Below are positions 6,932 through 12,038 of a stretch of 12,038 nucleotides of DNA, in pieces. A program made the position numbers and the translations under genes. Source of the DNA: Actinomycetes bacterium (GTDB taxonomy: Bacteria; Actinomycetota; Acidimicrobiia; Acidimicrobiales; RAAP-2); NCBI GenBank assembly GCA_021850345.1, contig JAJZMN010000232.1:1-12038 (forward strand). The letters are read 5' to 3'. The notes beneath the pieces are model-generated. The model saw only the letters and a list, made by a program, of their open reading frames with translations. It had not been told where the DNA came from and made no database searches. Position 1 is the stretch's first letter, and each line of letters begins with the position of its first letter.

Positions 6932-8215
6932 TCAGGAAGCGGCGCGGCGGCTCCGGGTGGCCGCCTTGGCTGGGGAGTCGCCGAGCGGCACGAGCGTGGG
7001 GTGCACGCGGTCGAGCACCACGGCACGGTCGATGACGCACTTGCCGACGTCGCTGCGGCTCGGCAGGTCGTACATCACGTCCAGCAGCACCTCTTCGAGG
7101 ATCGCCCGCAGGCCCCTGGCGCCGGTCGCGCGCAGGAGTGCCTGCTCCGCGACCGCCTCGAGCGCGTCCGGCGCGAACTCCAGCTCGATCCCGTCGAGGG
7201 CGAACACGCGCTGGTACTGGCGGGTCAATGCGTTCTTCGGCTCGACGAGGATCCGAATGAGCGCGTCTTTGAAGAGCTGGCTCACCGCGCCCACCACAGG
7301 GAGGCGTCCGATGAACTCGGGGATCAATCCGAACTTGATCAGGTCCTCCGGCAGGACGTGACGCAGCACTTCCGTCTCGTCGCGCTCGGCTTGCTGCTTG
7401 ACGTCGGCACGGAAACCGATCCCCTTGCGTCCGATCCGGCTCTCGATGATCTTGTCCAGACCCGCGAAGGCGCCGCCGCAGATGAACAGGATGTTCGTGG
7501 TGTCGATCTGGATGAATTCCTGATGCGGGTGCTTGCGTCCGCCTTGCGGCGGCACGGACGCCGTGGTGCCTTCGAGGATCTTGAGCAGTGCCTGCTGGAC
7601 CCCCTCGCCCGAGACGTCGCGCGTGATGGAGGGGTTCTCGCTCTTCCTCGCGATCTTGTCGATCTCGTCGATGTAGATGATGCCGGACTCGGCGCGCTTC
7701 ACGTCGTAGTCGGCAGCCTGGATCAGCTTCAACAAGATGTTCTCGACGTCTTCACCCACGTACCCGGCCTCGGTGAGCGCCGTGGCGTCAGCGATGGCGA
7801 ACGGCACGTTCAACATCCGGGCGAGCGTCTGCGCGAGAAGGGTCTTGCCGCACCCCGTCGGCCCGAGCAACAAGATGTTCGACTTGGCGAGCTCGACGAC
7901 GTCCTCTTCGGTCGACGTGCCGGCTTGGACCCGCTTGTAGTGGTTGTACACCGCCACCGAGAGGATCTTCTTCGCGTACTCCTGGCCAACCACGTAGTCG
8001 TTCAGGAAATCAAAGATCTCACGGGGCTTCGGAAGCTCGTCGAAGCTCAGCTCGGTGCTCTCGGTCAGCTCCTCGGCGATGATGTCGTTGCAGAGATCGA
8101 TGCACTCGTCGCAGATGTACACCCCGGGCCCGGCGATCAGCTTCTTCACCTGCTTCTGCGATTTGCCGCAGAAGCTGCACTTCACCAGGTCCCCCCCCTC
8201 GCCAAACTTGGCCAC
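6932..8215 (-). CDS. clpX: ATP-dependent Clp protease ATP-binding subunit ClpX
   Basis: AAA+ unfoldase that recognises tagged proteins and threads them into ClpP. The 427 residues have an N-terminal zinc-binding domain (Cys13, 16, 35, 38), Walker A GPTGCGKT (118-125), pore loop GYVGED (151-156), Walker B IIYIDEID (179-186), the RKH pore loop (227-229), the IGF tripeptide that docks on ClpP (266-268) and sensor-2 GARGLR (365-370). The start is the GTG at 8215: AGAGGAG lies six bases upstream (8222-8228), and [18 protein letters not shown] is a typical ClpX N-terminus. A longer in-frame ATG at 8287 would add 24 atypical residues. It lies 131 bases after clpP and 13 before folC; in Streptomyces, as I recall, valS separates clpX from folC. 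Confidence 0.97.
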   Translation of the reverse strand: MAKFGEGGDLVKCSFCGKSQKQVKKLIAGPGVYICDECIDLCNDIIAEELTESTELSFDELPKPREIFDFLNDYVVGQEYAKKILSVAVYNHYKRVQAGTSTEEDVVELAKSNILLLGPTGCGKTLLAQTLARMLNVPFAIADATALTEAGYVGEDVENILLKLIQAADYDVKRAESGIIYIDEIDKIARKSENPSITRDVSGEGVQQALLKILEGTTASVPPQGGRKHPHQEFIQIDTTNILFICGGAFAGLDKIIESRIGRKGIGFRADVKQQAERDETEVLRHVLPEDLIKFGLIPEFIGRLPVVGAVSQLFKDALIRILVEPKNALTRQYQRVFALDGIELEFAPDALEAVAEQALLRATGARGLRAILEEVLLDVMYDLPSRSDVGKCVIDRAVVLDRVHPTLVPLGDSPAKAATRSRRAAS

Positions 8216-8228
8216 TGCAATCTCCTCT
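8216..8228 (-). promoter_or_regulatory. Ribosome-binding site that fixes the clpX start
   Basis: AGAGGAG (8228-8222 on the minus strand) is followed by six bases and the GTG at 8215. This strong match favours GTG over the in-frame ATG at 8287, which has no comparable site. Confidence 0.75.
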
Positions 8229-8346
8229 GCTCGATCAGTCCGGTGGCGCCGGTGTGCTTCGTCTCCGTCTTCCCACTGTCCGCTCATCGGTCCGGCCCGT
8301 CGACGGCATCCGGGGCTCGCCGGTCGGGGCCGCCGCCGCCATCGGG

Positions 8347-8997
8347 CTAGGCGGCGCCAACGGCCTCCAGCGCCGGCGTGTCTCGCGCGCTGATGACCTC
8401 GTCGATCACCCCATACGCGACCGCTTCTTCCGCCGTCATCACGAAATCCCGATCGGTGTCCTTCCCGACCTTCTCGGGCGACTGGCCGGTGTCGGACGAA
8501 AGCATGCCGTTCAGCAGGTCACGCATGCGCAGGATCTCCTTCGCCTGCAACTCGATATCGCTCGCCTGTCCCTCGACGCCGCCGAACGGCTGGTGGAGCA
8601 GGATCCGTGCATGCGGGAGCGCGAACCGCTTCCCATGGGCGCCGGCGGCCAGAAGAACCGCGGCGGCTGACGCCGCCTGACCGAAGCAGAAAGTCGACAC
8701 GTCGGGCTTGATGTACTTCATCGTGTCGTAGATCGCGAAGAGCGCCGTGATGTCGCCGCCGGGTGAATTGATGTAGAGGTGGATGTCCTTGTCCGGCTCC
8801 TCCGACTCGAGGAAGAGCAGTTGTGCACACACCAGGTTGGCGACGGCGTCGTCGATCGGAGTTCCGAGGAAGATGATGCGCTCACGAAGGAGGCGCGAGT
8901 AGAGGTCGTAGGCACGCTCACCGCGGTTCGACTGTTCGACCACCGTGGGCACCAGATAGTTCCGAGCCCGGAACCCGTCGTCTCGCATCGCGCTCAT
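8347..8997 (-). CDS. clpP: ATP-dependent Clp protease proteolytic subunit ClpP
   Basis: Serine protease subunit that forms the double-ring degradation chamber fed by ClpX. The 216 residues include the expected catalytic triad: Ser110 in [15 protein letters not shown], His135 in ILLHQPFGG and Asp184 in [25 protein letters not shown] (77-93) and the N-terminal [13 protein letters not shown] (38-50) are standard. The AASAAA active-site segment, instead of AASMGA, resembles actinobacterial ClpP2 as I recall it. The ATG overlaps the tig stop as ATGA, with GGGGAGG seven bases upstream (9005-9011), so it is translationally coupled to trigger factor. Only one clpP is present here, whereas many actinobacteria have adjacent clpP1-clpP2; a second copy could be elsewhere. 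Confidence 0.97.
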   Translation of the reverse strand: MSAMRDDGFRARNYLVPTVVEQSNRGERAYDLYSRLLRERIIFLGTPIDDAVANLVCAQLLFLESEEPDKDIHLYINSPGGDITALFAIYDTMKYIKPDVSTFCFGQAASAAAVLLAAGAHGKRFALPHARILLHQPFGGVEGQASDIELQAKEILRMRDLLNGMLSSDTGQSPEKVGKDTDRDFVMTAEEAVAYGVIDEVISARDTPALEAVGAA

Positions 8998-10463
8998 GCC
9001 TGGGCCTCCCCGTTCGTGTCGCCGGTAGCGGACTCCTGCACCCCCGCCATCTCCCCACCCTCCTCGCGCTCCCCGTCATCGGCAGCCGCCGGCTCGCCCG
9101 AGCCCGACCCGACGATCCCTTCGTCGATGGCCTGGTTCTCCCGCAAGTCGTCTCGCGAGATCGGCGCACCTTCCTCGTCGACGACTTCGACGTTGTCGAG
9201 CAACCAGGCGAGCGCCTTCGCCTTCCGTTGCTCCGAGCGTACCGCGGCCATACGGCCGGCGCGCGTGAGGCGCTCCCGCACGACGGCAGGCGTCAGCTCG
9301 AGGCGGGCGGCCATGCGGTCCAGCTCGGCCTCCAGCTCCTCGTCGGTCACCTCGAGCGACTCGGCGTCCGCAAGGGCGCGAAGTGCCAGGTCACCGGTGA
9401 CCGCCTGGCGCGCCTCTTGTCGGAGCTGGTCTACCATGTCATCTTCTGACTGCCCAGTGGCCTGCAGCAGCTGTCCGATGCTCACGCCTTGCTCTTCGAG
9501 GCGGTGGCCGAGATCGTGCATGCGCTGACGCAGCTCCTCGTCGACCAGCACCTCGGGGACCTCTCCTGGGTCGACCAGCTCGGCAAGCGACTCCATCGCT
9601 GCTTGGCGCAATGCCAGCTGCGCCTGGACAAGCTTCATTCGTCGCATTCGCTGACGGAGGTCGTCGCGCAGCTCGGCGACCGTGGAGAACTCCGATGCTT
9701 CCGCAGCCCACTCGTCGGTGACCGCAGGGAGCTTCTTCTCCTTCACGTCCTTGACGAGGACGCGGAAGGAGACCTGCGTTGGGTCCTGTCCGGGCGCCGC
9801 GGCGCCAGCGGGTACAGCCTCGAACGAGAGCACGTCTCCGACCTTGGCACCCCGCAACTGCTCGTCGAGCTCAGGGGCCACCCGTCCGCTACCCACTTCG
9901 TAGAGGAGATCGTCGAAGGCGGCCACTTCGTCGCCACCTTCGGCGGTGCCGTGGAGGTCGATCGTCACGTGGTCGCCATCGATCGCCGGTCGGTCGACGT
10001 CGACCAGCTCGGCCTCGGTGTCGCGCATGCGGTCCACCTGCGCATCGATCTCGGCATCGCTCACTGAAGGGTTCGGCACCGTCACCCGTAGCCCCCCATA
10101 GCCGGGAATGCCCACGATCGGCCGGACTTCCACCACGGCGTCGAAGGAGAGCGGTCCGTTCTCCTCCCCCGCCGTGATGTCGATCTCGGGCGCTGCGATC
10201 GGATCGATCTCCGCCTCCGCCACGGCTTGGGCGTAGAAGTCGGGGATCGCCTCGCGTAGCGCCTCGGCGCGCAGGGCGACGGCGCCGCCCATCCGAGCGG
10301 CGAGCACCTGGCGCGGCACTTTGCCCGGCCGGAACCCGGGAATCCTCGCCTGGCGCGACATCGTCCGGACGGCCTCTTCGAGGACCTTGTCGACCTCGGC
10401 CTCCTCCACCTCGACCGAGAGGCGGACCTTGTTCCCTTCGACCTCTTCGGTAGTGGCTCGCAT
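8994..10463 (-). CDS. tig: Trigger factor, ribosome-associated chaperone
   Basis: First chaperone to meet nascent chains, docking near the ribosomal exit tunnel. The 489-residue protein has an N-terminal ribosome-binding domain with the signature GFRPGKVP (43-50), a FKBP-type prolyl-isomerase domain (about 162-246), the long helical C-terminal cradle, and an acidic Gly/Glu/Ala tail over the last 40 or so residues, a length seen in other actinobacterial homologues. The ATG at 10463 was preferred over the GTG at 10472 because [15 protein letters not shown] aligns with typical trigger-factor starts. The GTG also abuts a TAGAGT -10 box and would lie upstream of the likely transcript start. First gene of the tig-clpP unit. 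Confidence 0.96.
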   Translation of the reverse strand: MRATTEEVEGNKVRLSVEVEEAEVDKVLEEAVRTMSRQARIPGFRPGKVPRQVLAARMGGAVALRAEALREAIPDFYAQAVAEAEIDPIAAPEIDITAGEENGPLSFDAVVEVRPIVGIPGYGGLRVTVPNPSVSDAEIDAQVDRMRDTEAELVDVDRPAIDGDHVTIDLHGTAEGGDEVAAFDDLLYEVGSGRVAPELDEQLRGAKVGDVLSFEAVPAGAAAPGQDPTQVSFRVLVKDVKEKKLPAVTDEWAAEASEFSTVAELRDDLRQRMRRMKLVQAQLALRQAAMESLAELVDPGEVPEVLVDEELRQRMHDLGHRLEEQGVSIGQLLQATGQSEDDMVDQLRQEARQAVTGDLALRALADAESLEVTDEELEAELDRMAARLELTPAVVRERLTRAGRMAAVRSEQRKAKALAWLLDNVEVVDEEGAPISRDDLRENQAIDEGIVGSGSGEPAAADDGEREEGGEMAGVQESATGDTNGEAQA

Positions 10464-10478
10464 GGGTTCCACACTCTA
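10464..10478 (-). promoter_or_regulatory. Candidate leaderless promoter of tig (-10 box)
   Basis: TAGAGT (10478-10473, minus strand) lies nine bases before the ATG at 10463, so transcription would begin at or within about three bases of the start codon. No Shine-Dalgarno and no clear -35 are present. The spacing equals that in front of ndk. Confidence 0.45.
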
Positions 10479-10726
10479 CCGGCCAACGATCGCGCGCTCG
10501 CGCCGCATTGCCCTACGAGCAAGCCTCCCGAGCCCCGGGCAGTGCCCGCGCAGGGAGGTCGCTGAGGAAGGGCGCGAGGGCGCCGGGAGCGCGGACGTCG
10601 TAGGTCCCCCACTGCCTGGGCCGACGCGGCTAGCTTGCGCGCCAGGACCGGAGGTCGGCGCCTGCGGAGCGCGGCCGGCGTGCCACGCGCCCGGAGATCC
10701 GGCGATAGAGAAGGGGAACACACCCG

Positions 10727-10879
10727 ATGGCCGACTACGAGGGTTACTGCGTGAAGTGCCGCGAGAAGCGGACCTTCGACGGACAGGAGGTCGAGCTGGC
10801 GAACGGCCGGCGTGCCGCGCAGGGTTCCTGCCCCGTCTGCGGCACCAAGATGAACCGCATCCTCGGCAAGAAGTCCTGA
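10727..10879 (+). CDS. Small zinc-ribbon protein, DUF5679 type
   Basis: A 50-residue protein with two CxxC knuckles, CVKC (Cys8, Cys11) and CPVC (Cys35, Cys38), spaced to form one zinc ribbon. It is rich in Lys/Arg and ends in MNRILGKKS. The pattern CVKCREKR...NGRRAAQGSCPVCGTK...RILGKK matches the actinobacterial DUF5679 family as I know it; its function is unknown. Basic charge plus a zinc ribbon would suit nucleic-acid or ribosome binding, but that is inference. The ATG follows AAGGGG (10711-10716) by ten bases. It is transcribed divergently from tig and is followed by a 15-bp hairpin, so it is probably a single-gene transcript. A TAGCTT at 10631-10636 is a weak -10 candidate about 90 bases upstream. 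Confidence 0.85.
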   Translation: MADYEGYCVKCREKRTFDGQEVELANGRRAAQGSCPVCGTKMNRILGKKS

Positions 10880-10885
10880 GCCCGC

Positions 10886-10922
10886 CCGGTGGCGGGTGCT
10901 ACACGGGAGCACTCGCCACCGG
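10886..10922 (+). terminator. Strong hairpin terminator after the zinc-ribbon gene
   Basis: Arms 10886-10900 and 10908-10922 pair over 15 bases with a single G-U wobble, closing a 7-base loop (ACACGGG), six bases after the stop codon. No U tract follows, as is common for hairpins in high-GC actinobacteria. It could instead protect the mRNA 3' end. Confidence 0.65.
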
Positions 10923-11034
10923 AGCACCGACGCGTTCGGGGCGTCGTGGTGGCGCGCGGTCGGAGGAGCATGGTCCGAGCCAAGGGTTGAACGTCGAAGG
11001 CAGCCGGTGGTCCAGGTGCTGCGTCGTGGCGGCC

Positions 11035-11040
11035 TACGCT
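11035..11040 (+). promoter_or_regulatory. Weak -10 candidate for the tRNA-Pro gene
   Basis: TACGCT fits TAnnnT and would start transcription about 28 bases before the mature tRNA 5' end. No matching -35 is visible, so this is a low-confidence site. Confidence 0.2.
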
Positions 11041-11074
11041 GGGCTTGCCGTCGGCGATCACCGTCCGCGGCCGC

Positions 11075-11148
11075 CGGGGAGTGGCGCAGCCTGGTAGCGC
11101 ACGTGCTTTGGGTGCACGAGGTCGGGGGTTCGAATCCCCCCTCCCCGA
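11075..11148 (+). tRNA. tRNA-Pro (anticodon TGG)
   Basis: The 74-base cloverleaf folds fully. It has a 7-bp acceptor stem (CGGGGAG with CTCCCCG), a D stem of GCGC pairs, an anticodon stem CGTGC/GCACG with loop TTTGGGT giving anticodon TGG (11109-11111), and a T arm GGGGG-TTCGAAT-CCCCC. The discriminator base is A, as expected for proline. CCA is not encoded. It reads the CCA codon and, by wobble, other proline codons. Confidence 0.96.
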
Positions 11149-11629
11149 CTCGACTGGCGATGCTCTGACCTGGGCGAATGTCGCCGAATCCGGCGGTCAG
11201 GACTCCGCAGGACACGAACAGGACACACGAGCATCCGCGCGCGTCGCTGCGCGTCGCGGCGCATCGCTATCCCCGCTCCCTGCGATGCTCAACTGGGCCC
11301 TCTTGCGGTGGCTCGTGACGACGACGGTCACCTTGAAGCCCTTCCCCCGGCACTGGCCGCGGGCAGACATGGACGCCATCGTACGGAGGGGGCTTTTGGG
11401 GCAACCTCCACTTCTGCGGCAGAAGGGCGAAAGGGGCGGAGCGGTAGTTGGCCTAAGGCCCGCGATGGTCTTTGCCGTCGCGGTCTTCGTCCTCCTCTCG
11501 TACCGGGGGCCTCGCACCTGGGAAGTGCTGCCAAGGGGTGCCCGCAGATCCCGGCGGTTCGGGACAGGTGCGCAGCCCACAAGGCCGAGCGATAGGTGAC
11601 GCGCGATAGGGGCGGCGTTTGGCTGTCCT
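11149..11629. other. Gene-free stretch between tRNA-Pro and gntR
   Basis: I find no convincing gene in these 481 bases. Open frames exist on both strands but none resembles a known family or has a good ribosome site. Small structures seen are an imperfect repeat (GCGATGCTC followed by CTGGGC, at 11157-11175 and 11282-11298), a 15-base dyad CTTCTGC-g-GCAGAAG (11411-11425), a CCGCGA/TCGCGG hairpin (11460-11483), and GCGATAGG twice (11589-11596, 11603-11610). Its place directly after a tRNA would suit an old integration scar, but I see no integrase and no copy of the tRNA 3' end. Confidence 0.5.
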
Positions 11630-11980
11630 CTACGCCAGGCTCCTGATGATCCGCGCGAGCTCCTCTGGCCGGTAGCCCTGGCGCCGGGCGAACGCGACGA
11701 GCTCGCGTGCCCTCTGGAGCACGGCGCCGCGCTCCGGAGTACCGGAGACCGTGATCCCATGACCGCGGCGGAACTCGAGCAGACCCTCGTCGCGGAGGAC
11801 TCGAAGTGCTCGGAACACCGTGTTCGCGTTCACGCCGAGCACGGCGGCCAGATCCCGTGCAGGGGGAAGGCGCTCACCTGGCTTTGCCTCGCCGTCCGCG
11901 ATGGCGCGGCGAATCTCGGCGGCCACCTGCTCGTGGAGTGCGAGCCGCTCGGAGACGTCGACCTTCTTGACCGCGCTCAT
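11630..11980 (-). CDS. Short GntR-family transcriptional regulator, YtrA-like
   Basis: A 116-residue DNA-binding protein consisting of the GntR winged helix-turn-helix (about 12-79) and a short C-terminal helical tail (about 85-115). There is no effector-binding domain. GERLPPARDLAAVLGVNANT (36-55) and the following FRALRVLRDEGLLEFRRGHG (56-75) are the family core. This size and layout fit the YtrA subfamily, which commonly represses its own gene and an adjacent ABC-transporter or membrane-protein operon. The ATG at 11980 has no Shine-Dalgarno, but TAGAGT lies ten bases upstream, again pointing to a leaderless mRNA. A divergent gene starts 38 bases away and is the likely regulatory partner. 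Confidence 0.9.
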   Translation of the reverse strand: MSAVKKVDVSERLALHEQVAAEIRRAIADGEAKPGERLPPARDLAAVLGVNANTVFRALRVLRDEGLLEFRRGHGITVSGTPERGAVLQRARELVAFARRQGYRPEELARIIRSLA

Positions 11981-11995
11981 GATGCTAACTACTCT
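11967..11995 (+). promoter_or_regulatory. Promoter of the divergent right-edge gene
   Basis: TTGACC (11967-11972) and TACTCT (11990-11995) are spaced by exactly 17 bases, a near-consensus housekeeping promoter. The predicted start near 12002 falls just before the AAGGAGG ribosome site. The -35 box lies inside the first codons of gntR. Confidence 0.6.
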
Positions 11996-11996
11996 A
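11981..11996 (-). promoter_or_regulatory. Candidate leaderless promoter of gntR (-10 box)
   Basis: TAGAGT (11996-11991, minus strand) is ten bases before the gntR ATG. It is the same hexamer as in front of tig. It overlaps the plus-strand TACTCT box by five bases, so the two promoters should exclude each other. No clear -35 is seen. Confidence 0.45.
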
Positions 11997-12004
11997 GCAC
12001 TAGA
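11993..12004. promoter_or_regulatory. Candidate GntR operator (dyad TCTAG-CA-CTAGA)
   Basis: A perfect 5-bp inverted repeat with a 2-base centre covers the -10/start region of the plus-strand promoter and the upstream edge of the gntR -10 box. A dimeric regulator bound here would block both. The sequence does not match a consensus I know with certainty. Confidence 0.45.
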
Positions 12005-12018
12005 AGGAGGGCAGCTCG

Positions 12019-12038
12019 ATGGGGACGACGACGAGCAG
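12019..12038 (+). CDS. Start of a divergent gene, cut by the right edge
   Basis: ATG at 12019 follows AAGGAGGG (12004-12011) with eight bases between GGAGG and the start, the best ribosome site in the window. Only MGTTTS is readable before the edge, so no product can be assigned. The neighbouring YtrA-like repressor makes an ABC-transporter subunit or a small membrane protein plausible. Confidence 0.6.

Noticed and set aside
6919..7026. 36-codon N-terminal extension of FolC
   Set aside because: It overlaps clpX, is Arg/Pro/Cys-rich and unlike FolC. The ATG at 6918 sits at the expected family start.
8216..8287. 24-codon N-terminal extension of ClpX from ATG 8287
   Set aside because: The GTG at 8215 has a near-perfect ribosome site six bases upstream and gives the standard ClpX N-terminus.
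10464..10472. GTG start for trigger factor three codons upstream
   Set aside because: It abuts the TAGAGT box, so it would probably lie before the transcript start. The ATG fits the family N-terminus.
11045..11264. Open frames across the tRNA giving peptides such as VAQPGSARALGAR or GGFEPPTSC
   Set aside because: These are well-known false proteins produced by translating tRNA genes on either strand. The cloverleaf is complete.
11149..11300. Attachment site or integrase remnant next to tRNA-Pro
   Set aside because: No duplicate of the tRNA 3' end and no recombinase motifs are visible in the window. Kept only as a low-interest question.
11197..11760. Minus-strand 187-codon frame between gntR and the tRNA
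   Set aside because: It overlaps gntR in another frame, has no recognisable domain and no ribosome site at its start. A shorter internal start (MASMSARGQC...) is basic but also unrecognised.

Overview
The window is a GC-rich, tightly packed chromosomal segment from an actinobacterium. The evidence is the frequent GTG/TTG starts, TAnnnT-type -10 boxes placed almost on top of start codons, a DUF5679-type zinc-ribbon protein, and the gene order tig-clpP-clpX-folC-ndk-mreBCD-mrdA. As I recall, that order closely follows the Streptomyces and mycobacterial tig-clp-(valS)-folC-ndk neighbourhood. A deep lineage such as Acidimicrobiia is a guess; nothing here proves it.

From about 10460 leftwards everything is on the minus strand. 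First comes a proteostasis block: trigger factor (tig), overlapping by 4 bases with the ClpP protease, then the ClpX unfoldase. Next are folC (folate polyglutamylation) and ndk (nucleoside diphosphate kinase). After a 231-base gap with a 16-bp direct repeat and a promoter candidate comes the cell-elongation operon mreB-mreC-mreD-mrdA (PBP2). PBP2 runs off the left edge inside a Thr/Pro-rich tail made of DNA tandem repeats. A rodA-type gene would be expected just outside.

To the right of tig lie a divergent 50-codon zinc-ribbon gene followed by a 15-bp hairpin, a tRNA-Pro(TGG), and a gene-free stretch of about 480 bases. The right end holds a short YtrA-like GntR repressor gene on the minus strand, and a divergent plus-strand gene of which only six complete codons are visible. 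These two share a 38-base intergenic region with overlapping divergent -10 boxes and a dyad, which looks like a local autoregulated switch.

Most of the window is core housekeeping, and I see no convincing undescribed multi-gene system. The points most worth a second look are the repeated leaderless-promoter layout (tig, ndk, gntR), the gntR switch at the right edge, the repeat-built PBP2 tail, the repeat in front of mreB, and the hairpin after the zinc-ribbon gene.
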